Shown one piece after another: positions 43,926 through 52,420 of a stretch of DNA of 64,000 nucleotides; position 1 is the first letter of the stretch, and each line of letters opens with the position of its first letter. Made by a program: the position numbers and the translations under genes. Below the pieces are notes generated by a model that was given only the letters and a program-made list of their open reading frames with translations, searched no databases and had not been told where the DNA came from. Source of the stretch: Brenneria corticis (GTDB lineage Bacteria > Pseudomonadota > Gammaproteobacteria > Enterobacterales > Enterobacteriaceae); the NCBI RefSeq assembly GCF_003115855.1, contig NZ_KZ819084.1, positions 95,205 through 159,204 on the forward strand, read 5' to 3'.

Positions 43926-45356
43926 ATGAAAACGACGGATTTCTACATCAATGGAAAATGGGTGGCGCCGGCGGCCGGCGTTCCTTACGACATCGTGAAC
44001 CCGGCGAGCGAGCGGCCGTGCGCCGCGATCAGCCTGGGGAACGCCGAGGATGTCGACCGGGCCGTTCGCGCCGCTCGTCGCGCTTTCGCCGGCTGGAGTG
44101 AAACGCCGCACGATAGGCGGATCGCCGCGTTACAGCGTTTGCAAAAGATTTACGACCGGCGTTTTGAGGAGATGGCCCAGGCGATTTCCAGCGAAATGGG
44201 CGCGCCCATCAGCTTTGCCCGACGGGCGCAGGCGGAGGCGGGGCGCAGCCAGATCAACAATTTTCTCATCGCGGCGCGCGATTATCTTTTCGAGCGGCCT
44301 ATGCATCCAGACGGTTCCGGCGATTACATCCTGCGCGAGCCAATCGGCGTGTGCGGCTTGATCACCCCGTGGAACTGGCCTATTAATCAGATCTGCCTCA
44401 AGGTGTTGCCCGCGCTCGCCGTCGGCTGCGCCGTTATTCTGAAGCCTTCCGAAGCGGCGCCGCTGTCGGCGCTGCTCTTTGCCGAGATGATCGACGAAGC
44501 CGGCTTCCCCCCCGGCGTCTTCAATCTGCTCAACGGCAGCGGTCAGACCGTTGGAACGGCGCTGGCCGCGCATGAGGATGTCGATATGATCAGTATTACC
44601 GGCTCCACGCTGGCGGGTATATCGGCGATGCGAACCGCGGCGCAGACCGTCAAACGCGTAACGCTCGAACTCGGCGGCAAGGCGCCTAATATCGTCTTTG
44701 CCGATGCCGATCTGGAAGACGCCGTTATCCGCGGCGCCAACGCCTGCTTCTCGAACAGCGGCCAGTCCTGCAACGCCCCTACACGCATGCTGGTGGAAAA
44801 GCGGGTTTACCAGCAAGCGGTGGCTATCGCCTCCCGGGTAGCGTCTGAAACGCTGGTGGACGAGCCGGCGAAAGAAGGCGGACATATCGGCCCGGTGGTC
44901 TCCCGGCGACAATATGACCGCATCCAGGCGTACATTGAAGCGGGGATCGCGGAAGGCGCCCGGCTCGTCGCGGGCGGCCCCGGTCGTCCCGACGGGTTGG
45001 ATCGGGGCTACTATGTGCGGCCCACGGTTTTTGCCGACGTCGACAACGGCATGCGTATCGCCCGCGAGGAGATCTTTGGGCCGGTGCTGTGCCTGATCCC
45101 CTTCGACTCTGAGGAAGAAGCGGTGGCGATCGCCAATGACTCGCCCTACGGCCTCAACGCGCAGGTTCAGACCGCGAACCGCGAGCGGGCCCGGCGCGTT
45201 GCCCGCCGGCTGCGCGCCGGCATGGTACAGATCAATGGCGCGCCACGGGCCTCCGGCACTCCGTTTGGCGGCTATAAACAGTCGGGCAACGGCCGTGAAG
45301 GGGGCGTCTGGGGACTGGAGGAATATCTTGAAATAAAGTCGGTGAGCGGTTGGTGA
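43926..45356 (+). CDS. NAD(P)-dependent aldehyde dehydrogenase
   Basis: A 476-residue aldehyde dehydrogenase. Catalytic residues are Asn150 in LITPWNWPINQ, Glu248 in VTLELGGKAPNIV and Cys282 in FSNSGQSCNAPTRM. The length and motifs are complete. It lies 26 bp after the amine-oxidase-like gene and presumably oxidises the aldehyde formed there to an acid. It ends at a 10-bp inverted repeat before the convergent amino-acid SBP gene. Confidence 0.92.
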   Translation: MKTTDFYINGKWVAPAAGVPYDIVNPASERPCAAISLGNAEDVDRAVRAARRAFAGWSETPHDRRIAALQRLQKIYDRRFEEMAQAISSEMGAPISFARRAQAEAGRSQINNFLIAARDYLFERPMHPDGSGDYILREPIGVCGLITPWNWPINQICLKVLPALAVGCAVILKPSEAAPLSALLFAEMIDEAGFPPGVFNLLNGSGQTVGTALAAHEDVDMISITGSTLAGISAMRTAAQTVKRVTLELGGKAPNIVFADADLEDAVIRGANACFSNSGQSCNAPTRMLVEKRVYQQAVAIASRVASETLVDEPAKEGGHIGPVVSRRQYDRIQAYIEAGIAEGARLVAGGPGRPDGLDRGYYVRPTVFADVDNGMRIAREEIFGPVLCLIPFDSEEEAVAIANDSPYGLNAQVQTANRERARRVARRLRAGMVQINGAPRASGTPFGGYKQSGNGREGGVWGLEEYLEIKSVSGW

Positions 45357-45361
45357 CCCGA

Positions 45362-45408
45362 ACGGGAATAACGTTCAGACCGCTGACCGAGTTCGGACTT
45401 ATTCCCGT
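45362..45408. terminator. Candidate terminator between convergent genes
   Basis: ACGGGAATAA (45362-45371) and TTATTCCCGT (45399-45408) are perfect 10-bp complements. The 27-base loop holds the smaller pair TCAG/CTGA. CTTT follows on the plus strand. It lies between the aldehyde dehydrogenase stop and the end of the convergent SBP gene. Confidence 0.55.
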
Positions 45409-45442
45409 CTTTAGCCGCAAGCCAGGGCGCGCGCCGACCACT

Positions 45443-46285
45443 CTATTCCAGCGGCACGAATTGCAGGCTGGACAGCGGCTGCACCTTCTCTTCGCGCACC
45501 ATTTTGTAATCGGTATCCGGCCCAATCCAGCGGTTCCAGATTTGATCGATTTCGCCGGAGTCGTCCATGGTTTTAAGGCTGCTGTTGACCTTCGCCAGCA
45601 GCGCCGGCTCGCCCAGTTTTAAACCGACGGCCACCGGCTCCAGCGCCATCGGTTCTTTGACGATGGCCAGATCGATCCCCTCTTTTTTCGCCTGCATAAC
45701 CAGCTTGGTGGCGGTCATATTGTTGGTGACGAAGCCGACGGACTTATTCTGTTGCAGGGCCAGATAGGCGGATGCGGTGTCCTGAAAGGTGACCGGCCTG
45801 GCGTCCGCCATGCGGATGGACTGCTCCGACGTCGAGCCTTTGGTGGCGCTGATGCGTTTGCCTTTAAAGTCCGCCGGGGTCTTTTCCGCGTTGGGGCTTT
45901 TGACCACCAGCACCTCTTTGGCGATGTAGTAGGGATCGCTGAACTGAATTTGCGTCGCGCGCGTTTTGGTATACGCCAGATTGGCGATCAGCACGTCAAC
46001 CCGGCCGGTGGTGAGGACGGCGATGCGGGCTTCGACGGAGACCGGCATCAGGTTGAGCTTCAGCCCCAACTGCTTGGCCAGCGCGCCGCACAGATCCACA
46101 TCCATGCCCACCAGCTGACGGGTTTGCGGATCGGGCGAGGAAAAGGGCGGTACGTCGGAGTAAACCCCGCAGTTAAGGGTGCCGCGGGTTTGAATATCCG
46201 CCAGACTATCGGCGCGCGACGGCAGGGCGGCCAACATCAAGGGTACTGCCAGCATGACCACACTCAATTTATTGACGTTTTTCAT
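45443..46285 (-). CDS. Polar amino-acid-type substrate-binding protein (SBP family 3)
   Basis: A 280-residue periplasmic SBP with a Sec signal peptide ending LPSRADS. The mature start (IQTRGTLNCGVYSDVPPFSS) and the blocks GMDVDLCGALAKQLGLKLNL, GRVDVLIANLAYTKTRATQIQFS and SATKGSTSEQSIR are family-3 marks (GlnH/FliY/ArgT type). It is the last gene of the importer operon (48527 to 45443), 36 bp after the ATPase. The ligand is a polar or acidic amino acid; given the downstream Pxp-like genes, 5-oxoproline, glutamate or a relative would be sensible guesses. Confidence 0.88.
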   Translation of the reverse strand: MKNVNKLSVVMLAVPLMLAALPSRADSLADIQTRGTLNCGVYSDVPPFSSPDPQTRQLVGMDVDLCGALAKQLGLKLNLMPVSVEARIAVLTTGRVDVLIANLAYTKTRATQIQFSDPYYIAKEVLVVKSPNAEKTPADFKGKRISATKGSTSEQSIRMADARPVTFQDTASAYLALQQNKSVGFVTNNMTATKLVMQAKKEGIDLAIVKEPMALEPVAVGLKLGEPALLAKVNSSLKTMDDSGEIDQIWNRWIGPDTDYKMVREEKVQPLSSLQFVPLE

Positions 46286-46321
46286 AGCATTTTGCTCCGG
46301 TAGCTAAAACAGGCGGTAGAG

Positions 46322-47059
46322 TTAGTGTTGACGCAGATCGGCCAGAAAACGCTGCGCCCGAGGGTGTTGCGGCCGGGTAAAGAATTGTTCCGGCGGCGCT
46401 TTTTCCAGTATTTTCCCGGCATCCATAAACCAGACGGTGTCGGCGACGTCGCGGGCGAAGTGCATTTCATGGGTGACGCACATCATCGTCATGCCGTCTT
46501 GCGCCAGATCGCGCATCACGTTTAACACTTCGCCGACCATTTCCGGGTCCAGCGCGCTGGTCGGCTCGTCAAACAGCATCACCGGCGGCTTCATCGCCAG
46601 GGCTCGGGCGATGGCTACGCGCTGCTGCTGGCCGCCGGAGAGATGGGCCGGATAGGCGTCGGCCTTATGCTCAAGACCGACGCGCTCCAGCAGTTCCAGC
46701 GCCTGCTTGCGTACCTCCGCGCGCTTCAGCCCCAGCACTTTTACCGGCGACAGCATGATGTTTTCCAGCACCGTAATATGCGGAAACAGGTTGAAGCTCT
46801 GGAAAACGAAGCCGATGCGGGTACGCAGCTGGTTAAGGCGCGTACTGGAGCCGTGGATATCGTGGCCGTCGAACAGGATCTGGCCTTCTTCGATAGGCTC
46901 CAGGCGGTTAACGGTGCGAATAAGGGTTGATTTTCCCGAGCCGGACGGCCCGCAAACCACCACCACTTCGCCGCTGTTTATTTCCGCGCTCAGGTCCGTC
47001 AATGCCTGATAGTCGCCGTACCATTTATTGACCCGGTTAAACATAATCATCGGAATCAT
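46322..47059 (-). CDS. Polar amino-acid ABC importer ATPase (GlnQ type)
   Basis: A 245-residue ATPase. Walker A is GPSGSGKSTLIRTVNRLE, Q-loop IGFVFQSFNLFPHITVLENI, signature LSGGQQQRVAIAR, Walker B VMLFDEPTSALDPEM and H-loop MCVTHEMHFARDVAD. These are the exact GlnQ/HisP family features. GGAG precedes the first ATG at 47059, although ATGs at 47050 and 47044 are also in frame. It serves the two permeases upstream and the SBP downstream. Confidence 0.92.
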   Translation of the reverse strand: MIPMIMFNRVNKWYGDYQALTDLSAEINSGEVVVVCGPSGSGKSTLIRTVNRLEPIEEGQILFDGHDIHGSSTRLNQLRTRIGFVFQSFNLFPHITVLENIMLSPVKVLGLKRAEVRKQALELLERVGLEHKADAYPAHLSGGQQQRVAIARALAMKPPVMLFDEPTSALDPEMVGEVLNVMRDLAQDGMTMMCVTHEMHFARDVADTVWFMDAGKILEKAPPEQFFTRPQHPRAQRFLADLRQH

Positions 47060-47077
47060 GCGGATACTCCTCTCGAA

Positions 47078-47821
47078 TTAAGATTTTGCGGCCGACAGGG
47101 CGGCTTTTGCCGCCCCGGATGGCGACGGACCCAGACGTTTGCGGGCAATACGCTGTTCCAGACGATTCGCCAGCAGAGTCAGGCTGTAGCAAATCACGTA
47201 GTAGCTGAGCGCGACGATGGCGAACACCTCGAACGGCTTGGTAAGCAGCTGGTTATTGACCTGGTTGGCGGCGAACGTCAGTTCCTGGACGTTGATGACG
47301 TACCCCAACGTACTGTTTTTGATGATCGACACCAGCTGGCTTAGCAGGCTGGGCAGCATGTTGTACAGCGCCTGGGGCAGAAGAATCAGGCGCAAGGCCT
47401 TGAGGTAGCTCATGCCCATGGCGCGGGACGCTTCATACTGGCCGGAAGGCAGCGCCTGAATGCCGGCGCGTACGATTTCGGCGATGTAGGCGCTTTCATA
47501 CACCACCAGGGTGCACAGCATGGTGGTAAACCCGTCGATGTTGCGCCCCAGCAGCAGAGGAACGCAAAAATAGGTCCAGAACACCACCATCACCAGCGGA
47601 ACGCCGCGCAGTACGTACACCCAGACGGTGGCGGGATAGCGCAGCCAGCGGAACGGCGAGATGCGCGCCACGCCCAGCACGACGCCGATCGGGAAGGCGA
47701 ACAGCATCGCCAGCAGCGACAGCAGCAGGGTGCAGACAATGCCGCCCAAAGGGCCGTTGGGATATTGGCCGACCAGGAATAGCATCCAGTTTTGCTGAAC
47801 GATCGAGAAAAAATCGAGCAT
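47078..47821 (-). CDS. Polar amino-acid ABC permease (HisM/GlnP family)
   Basis: A 247-residue permease with the His/Glu/Gln/Arg 3-TM domain. The family block GGIVCTLLLSLLAMLFAFPIG and the EAA loop EASRAMGMSYLKALRLILLPQAL are visible. GAGGTAA precedes the ATG. It is 4 bp after the other permease gene. The two form a heterodimeric channel. Confidence 0.9.
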   Translation of the reverse strand: MLDFFSIVQQNWMLFLVGQYPNGPLGGIVCTLLLSLLAMLFAFPIGVVLGVARISPFRWLRYPATVWVYVLRGVPLVMVVFWTYFCVPLLLGRNIDGFTTMLCTLVVYESAYIAEIVRAGIQALPSGQYEASRAMGMSYLKALRLILLPQALYNMLPSLLSQLVSIIKNSTLGYVINVQELTFAANQVNNQLLTKPFEVFAIVALSYYVICYSLTLLANRLEQRIARKRLGPSPSGAAKAALSAAKS

Positions 47822-47825
47822 GGCG

Positions 47826-48527
47826 TTACCTCGCTAAGGCGCGTTGATAGCGCTGGGCCAGCACCGCCCCGGCGCCCATCAGCAGCAGGGAGCATGCCAG
47901 GTAGGCAAGGGAAGAGAGCAGGTACGCCTCAAAAGTACGGAAGGTGTAGTTTTCAATTTCACGCGTGGCGTAGGTCAGCTCCGCCACGCCAATCACCATC
48001 GCCAGGCTGGTGTTCTTAAACAGCAATACCGTATGGTTGATAAGCGCGGGCAGGGCATTGCGTACGCCCTGCGGCAGGATCACCAGCTGCATGGCGCGCA
48101 GATACCCCATCCCCAGCGCGCGCGAAGCTTCGGTTTGACCGTCGGGAATGGCGCGCAATCCGCTGCGGATGTCCTCGGAGAAGTAGGCCGCCTGGCACAG
48201 TCCCAGGGCGATAAGCGAGAAAACGAACTCGGTATTGAAATCGCTCAGCCAGATCTGCAACGACTCGGGCAACAGGGTCGGAATGGCGAAATACCACATC
48301 ATTAGCTGGACCAGCGTCGGCACATTGCGATGATAAGAGACGTAGGCGGCCACAAATGCCGTCGCCAACCGTTTGTTCGTCAGGCGCAGCACCACCAGCA
48401 ACATCGCCAGCGCCATTGCCAGCAGCCAGGAGCCCAGGGCCAGTTGCAGCGTCAGCTTTATGCCCTGTACCAGCATCTCGGCGTATTGCCCGTGCAGGAT
48501 GACGCCAAAATCAAGCGTGTTGTTCAT
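47826..48527 (-). CDS. Polar amino-acid ABC permease (HisQ/GlnP family)
   Basis: A 233-residue permease, first gene of the importer operon. Family marks are MLVQGIKLTLQLALGSWLLAM, NVPTLVQLMMWYFAIPTLLP and EASRALGMGYLRAMQLVILPQ. A GAGAGGGAAC site precedes the ATG at 48527. An SDR gene on the same strand ends 33 bp upstream, so the importer may be co-transcribed with it. Confidence 0.9.
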   Translation of the reverse strand: MNNTLDFGVILHGQYAEMLVQGIKLTLQLALGSWLLAMALAMLLVVLRLTNKRLATAFVAAYVSYHRNVPTLVQLMMWYFAIPTLLPESLQIWLSDFNTEFVFSLIALGLCQAAYFSEDIRSGLRAIPDGQTEASRALGMGYLRAMQLVILPQGVRNALPALINHTVLLFKNTSLAMVIGVAELTYATREIENYTFRTFEAYLLSSLAYLACSLLLMGAGAVLAQRYQRALAR

Positions 48528-48560
48528 CGCCGTTCCCTCTCCATTCGCTATCGCGCCCCA

Positions 48561-49313
48561 TCAGCAGGCCGCATCATCCGGGCGCATCGTCGACAGTCCG
48601 CCGGGCACCTGTAAGGTCGGGGTCAGTTCTATGTGTCCGATATTGACGGCGACGGGGGCGGCGATGCTGAAGGCGATGGCATCGGCGACATCCCTGGCCT
48701 GCGGCAGTTCAAAACCGTCGATAAAGCGTTTACGCGCCTCCTCGGCGTCGCCCAGTACGTTGCCGAAGATCTCGGTGGCCACCCGGCCGGGACAAATTTC
48801 GGTGACGCGCACCCGTTTGCCGTAGACGTCGATGCGCAGCTGGCGCGACAGCATATGCACCGCGGCTTTGGTGGCGTGGTAAATGGTATTGCCGTTGAAG
48901 TTATACACGCCGGCGATGGAGGAGATATTGATGACGTGGCCGCGGTCGCGTTCGACCATGCCGGGCACCAGCAGGCGGGTTAAATGCAGCACGGCGCGCA
49001 GGTTGACGTCCACCTGGCTATCGATGTTGTCTGCGGCGGAATCCAGCAGGGAACCTGAATGGGAAACGCCGGCGTTGTTGACCAGAATATCAATTTCCAG
49101 CCCCGCGCACAGCCGGGTCAGGGCGGCGGTGTCGGCGATATCCAGCGCGTGCGGAATGCAGCCGGTACGTTCCGCCAGCGCCGCCAGCTGTTCCCGACGT
49201 CTGGCGACCGCGTGTACCCTGATGCCTTCGCGGCACAAACGTTCGACAATGGCCTCGCCCAGGCCGGCGGATGCGCCGGTGACCAATGCGGTTTTATAAT
49301 CTGAAAATGGCAT
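48561..49313 (-). CDS. SDR-family oxidoreductase (YdfG-like)
   Basis: A 250-residue classical SDR. The motifs are ALVTGASAGLGEAIVERL (cofactor), DILVNNAGVSHSG, INISSIAGVYNFNG (Ser) and Y-x3-K in YHATKAAVHML, followed by ICPGRVATEIFGN, close to YdfG-type 3-hydroxy-acid dehydrogenases. The ATG at 49313 follows AGGGGAG; the frame is open to 49421 without good start context. It precedes the amino-acid importer genes, so it may act on a hydroxy- or oxo-acid related to the imported compound. Confidence 0.87.
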   Translation of the reverse strand: MPFSDYKTALVTGASAGLGEAIVERLCREGIRVHAVARRREQLAALAERTGCIPHALDIADTAALTRLCAGLEIDILVNNAGVSHSGSLLDSAADNIDSQVDVNLRAVLHLTRLLVPGMVERDRGHVINISSIAGVYNFNGNTIYHATKAAVHMLSRQLRIDVYGKRVRVTEICPGRVATEIFGNVLGDAEEARKRFIDGFELPQARDVADAIAFSIAAPVAVNIGHIELTPTLQVPGGLSTMRPDDAAC

Positions 49314-49454
49314 AGCGTGAACTCCCCTGACGTTAACAACCGTTTGCCCGGAGGCAATACGCATAAATGGACTGTAACCAGTAATCGATAGGGCGGATAA
49401 GACATAAAGCTTTTGTGGCAATAGGGCTGTCTTATAGTTTCCCCGCGGTAATCG

Positions 49455-50219
49455 CTAATGGCGCGAAATCGGTACGATTTTTATCCCCAGCGCCTCTATG
49501 TCGCGGCGCAGTTGCCGCGCCAGCGTCAGGGCGCCCGCGGTATCGCCGTGCAGCAGGATAGAGGTGACGGACATGGGCAGAATGTCGCCCTCAATGCTTT
49601 CCACCGTTCCCTGCGTCAGCAGGCGGATAACCCGTTGGCTAACCTGCGCCACCTCGTGGATCACCGCGCCGGGCAGGCCGCGCCGGACCAGCATGCCGTG
49701 GCGGTCGTAGGCGCGATCGGCCAGAAAGGTGGTGGCAACCTTAAAGCCCAGCCGGCGGGCGCTGCGCTCAACGGCGTTGCCGGCGGTGGTGCTGATAATC
49801 AGGCCGGCGTCGAAGGCTTTCACCGCCTGCAACAGCGGCAGGGCAAGCTGCGGATCTTCGGCGGCCATATTGCCCAGCGCGCCGTGAAAGCTCATATGGG
49901 TCATGGGGTAATGGGCCGCGCGGGCGAAGCCCGACAGCGCCCCCAGTTGATAGGTGACGTAGTGCGTCAGCGTATCCGTATCAATCTGCATGCGACGGCG
50001 GCCGAAACCGAGCAGATCGGGGAAACCGACGTGCGCGCCCAGATCAACCTGGTGCGCCTTGGCCAGGCGAACGCTGTCGGCCATGATGGCGGCGTCGCCG
50101 GCATGAAAGCCGCAGGCCACGTTGGCGGAGGAGATTAACGGCATCAGGGCGCGGTCGTCCGCCATGGTGTAGTCGCCAAATCCTTCGCCAAGATCGGCGT
50201 TCAGATCGATGATGGTCAT
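49455..50219 (-). CDS. pxpA: PxpA-like (LamB/YcsF) 5-oxoprolinase subunit, divergent
   Basis: A 254-residue LamB/YcsF-family protein. The blocks IIDLNADLGEGFGDY, SANVACGFHAGDAAIM, FGRRRMQID and ILLHGDTAGALTLARQL are conserved. In the usual V-K-P-H-G-x-L-Y-N block, however, this protein reads MSFHGALGN: the Lys-Pro pair is replaced by Ser-Phe. PxpA works with PxpBC to open 5-oxoproline to glutamate using ATP. It is the last gene of a four-gene operon (pxpB, pxpC, carrier, pxpA). The changed motif suggests an altered substrate or mechanism. The family call is firm; the 5-oxoprolinase activity is not. Confidence 0.85.
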   Translation of the reverse strand: MTIIDLNADLGEGFGDYTMADDRALMPLISSANVACGFHAGDAAIMADSVRLAKAHQVDLGAHVGFPDLLGFGRRRMQIDTDTLTHYVTYQLGALSGFARAAHYPMTHMSFHGALGNMAAEDPQLALPLLQAVKAFDAGLIISTTAGNAVERSARRLGFKVATTFLADRAYDRHGMLVRRGLPGAVIHEVAQVSQRVIRLLTQGTVESIEGDILPMSVTSILLHGDTAGALTLARQLRRDIEALGIKIVPISRH

Positions 50220-50229
50220 CGTGTGCTCC

Positions 50230-50628
50230 TTATGGTTCCTGAGACAGGGTCATGAGTTCAGTGCCGTACTCCACCACGCAGCCGTCGGCGACGCAGAGCT
50301 GCCGCACCGTCCCGCCGGCGCTGCTGCGCACCGGCAGCAGCAGGTGGCCGACGCCGAGCAGAGCGACCAGCTCGCCGGCGACGACGGTCGCCCCCGGTTT
50401 GGCGATGACCTGTCCATTAAGCGGATGGCTAAACCAGACGATCCCCGGCCTTGGCGCGGCGATCGTCGTGCAAGCGGGCTGCGGCGCCGCCTTTGGCGCG
50501 ACCTCGGCCGGCCGGGACGCGTCGCAGCGCATGCGTACCCGGCAGCGGCCGTCGACGATTTCAATATCGCGCAGCCCGGACTGACTCATCCTGCTGGCGA
50601 TCTGGCGTAGTTCAGCAATGGCTAACAT
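50230..50628 (-). CDS. Biotinyl/lipoyl-domain carrier-like protein lacking the biotinyl lysine
   Basis: A 132-residue protein resembling the AccB biotin carboxyl carrier found in some Pxp clusters. A flexible Ala/Pro linker (about 40-60) leads to a C-terminal lipoyl-like domain (PLNGQVIAKPGATVVAGELVALLG ... GGTVRQLCVADG). The expected E-A-M-K-M hairpin is replaced by LGVGHLLLPV, so no lysine is available for biotin at that position. It sits 10 bp before pxpA and 24 bp after pxpC. No biotin carboxylase gene is nearby, consistent with loss of biotin chemistry. It may now be a structural subunit. Confidence 0.8.
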   Translation of the reverse strand: MLAIAELRQIASRMSQSGLRDIEIVDGRCRVRMRCDASRPAEVAPKAAPQPACTTIAAPRPGIVWFSHPLNGQVIAKPGATVVAGELVALLGVGHLLLPVRSSAGGTVRQLCVADGCVVEYGTELMTLSQEP

Positions 50629-50652
50629 CTCGTCACCTCGGTAAATGGGGGA

Positions 50653-51621
50653 TTAATCCGCGTAGCGGCGGTGGCAGTCGATCTGCTCGATCGCTTTTTG
50701 CAGATAGGCCTGCTGTTGCCGTTCCGCCTCACGCGCCTGCTGATGGTCGACCTGGAGAAAGCGTATCCGGCCGCCGACGGGAATTTGCCCCAGCAGCCAC
50801 ATATCGGCGTCAATCACCGTGCCGAATTTGGGATAACCGCCGCTGGGCTGCGCGTCGCGCATTTGAACGATCGGCAGGCCGTTATGGGGCACCTGGATCA
50901 CGCCGGGAATAATGCCGTGCGAGCGCATCTCCAGCGGGACTTTCGCCACCAGCGGCTCGCCCGCCAAACGATAGCCGTAGCGATTGCTCTGCGGGGTGAT
51001 GCGCCATGCCTGACTCCAAAACGTCTGACGCGACGCTTCGCTGAACGCGCCGTATTCCGCGGCGGGCAGCACGCGGATCGTCGGCTCCGGGGTATCCGCC
51101 GCCCCCAGCGCCAGCCACGGCGGAACGATGCCGAAATCCACCGGTCCGCGCTGTTGCGGGGCCGCGGCGCCGAGCCGGTCGCCGTTTTGCAGGCCGCGGC
51201 CCTTGAAACCGCCGAATTCGCCGCGCAGCTGCGTGCTGCGCGAACCCAGCACTTCCGGCACGTCGACGCCGCCGGGCAGATGCAGATAGGCGCGGGCGGT
51301 GTGGCTCGACGCGTGTAGCGTCAGGCGCTGCCCTTTGCGCGCCTGCGCGCTCCACCAGAAAGGGAGCGCCGCGTCGTCCAGCATCACCCGGCCGTCATGG
51401 CCGGTGACGGCGAAACGGCAGTCGTCGGTAAAGCGCGCCTGGAAGGGGAACAGCGGAATTTCAATCGCCGCGGCGTTGGCGTCGTTGCCCAGCAGGGCGT
51501 TGCCCAACCGCAGGGCCAGCGGATCCATCGCTCCCGCGGCGCCGACGCCGTAGTGCAGGCTGCCGCTGCGCCCCAGATCCTGCACGCTGCTGAGCGGGGT
51601 GGTTTTTTCTATTACGATCAT
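50653..51621 (-). CDS. pxpC: PxpC-like (KipA) 5-oxoprolinase subunit
   Basis: A 322-residue biotin-dependent-carboxyltransferase-like protein (KipA/PxpC). Typical segments are SSVQDLGRSGSLHYGVGAAG, AMDPLALRLGNALLGND, YLHLPGGVDVPEVLGSRST and the C-terminal GVIQVPHNGLPIVQMRDAQPS plus GGYPKFGTVIDADMW. The ATG at 51621 overlaps the pxpB stop by 4 bp; the longer open frame upstream runs through pxpB and is a shadow. With PxpB and PxpA it should form an ATP-dependent ring-opening complex. The name carboxyltransferase is historical. Confidence 0.88.
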   Translation of the reverse strand: MIVIEKTTPLSSVQDLGRSGSLHYGVGAAGAMDPLALRLGNALLGNDANAAAIEIPLFPFQARFTDDCRFAVTGHDGRVMLDDAALPFWWSAQARKGQRLTLHASSHTARAYLHLPGGVDVPEVLGSRSTQLRGEFGGFKGRGLQNGDRLGAAAPQQRGPVDFGIVPPWLALGAADTPEPTIRVLPAAEYGAFSEASRQTFWSQAWRITPQSNRYGYRLAGEPLVAKVPLEMRSHGIIPGVIQVPHNGLPIVQMRDAQPSGGYPKFGTVIDADMWLLGQIPVGGRIRFLQVDHQQAREAERQQQAYLQKAIEQIDCHRRYAD

Positions 51622-52289
51622 GCGCGCACCCTCACGGCTTTGAAGGCGATGTTGTCGCCTGGCGATAGGGCGACCGGCGGCTGCGCGTATGCGTCGAAGA
51701 AGGTGAAGTCCGTATGACCGATGGTGTTCCAGCCGCTGGGGCCCGCCGAGGCGGAAACGCCGGTTTGCAGCCCGCCGATGGACACGGCGCCGCCGGGAAT
51801 GCTCAGCAACGGCGTCTGGCGCCGCGGCGTGGCGATGGCGGGGTCCATATTGCCGAGATAGCAGTAGCCGGGGTGGCTGCCGAGGGCATAGACCGGGTAC
51901 AGCGGGGCGCAATGGCGGGCGACCACGTCGCTGACGCTCATCCCGGTGTGCTCGGCGACGTCTTGCAGATGCGGGCCGAATTCCCCCCCGTACTCCACCG
52001 GCAGTTCGATGGTTCTTCCCTGCAAGACCTTGCGCTCATTCCGCAGCCACTGCTTGAGGAGCCGGGTAAACAGCGATTCCGGCTCCGCCGGCGAGCGGCG
52101 CAGCACCAGCATCAGATTATTCATGCCGGGAACGGACTCCGCGACCTCCGGCAGATCGTCGGCGTAGTCGGCCAGCGCCCAGATGCGCTGCTGGTTTTCC
52201 AGCCCCAAGGGGCCGGGCGCTTCAAATAACAGCGTCCTTGTCCCCAATAAGCTCAATTGCGGGTTATCCCACCGTTGTGCGAGATCCAT
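51618..52289 (-). CDS. pxpB: PxpB-like (KipI) 5-oxoprolinase subunit
   Basis: A 223-residue KipI/PxpB protein. The blocks LPVEYGGEFGPHLQDVAEHTG, HPGYCYLGNMDPAIATPRRQ and IPGGAVSIGGLQTGV correspond to the family signature; the GFLPGFPYLG core seen in most members is here GSHPGYCYLG. It is the first gene of the Pxp-like operon and overlaps pxpC by 4 bp. A LysR-type gene ends 131 bp upstream on the same strand. Confidence 0.87.
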   Translation of the reverse strand: MDLAQRWDNPQLSLLGTRTLLFEAPGPLGLENQQRIWALADYADDLPEVAESVPGMNNLMLVLRRSPAEPESLFTRLLKQWLRNERKVLQGRTIELPVEYGGEFGPHLQDVAEHTGMSVSDVVARHCAPLYPVYALGSHPGYCYLGNMDPAIATPRRQTPLLSIPGGAVSIGGLQTGVSASAGPSGWNTIGHTDFTFFDAYAQPPVALSPGDNIAFKAVRVRA

Positions 52290-52420
52290 CGTTAACCTCT
52301 TATGACCCTGATAGCGGATGCAGGGCTTTTGCTGAGTGATAGCGGCACTGTAACGTGCCGTTTAACGCTCCACTAAGAGGGTTTCCTTGTGTGGTAATAA
52401 GGGAGACTTATTATTCATCG

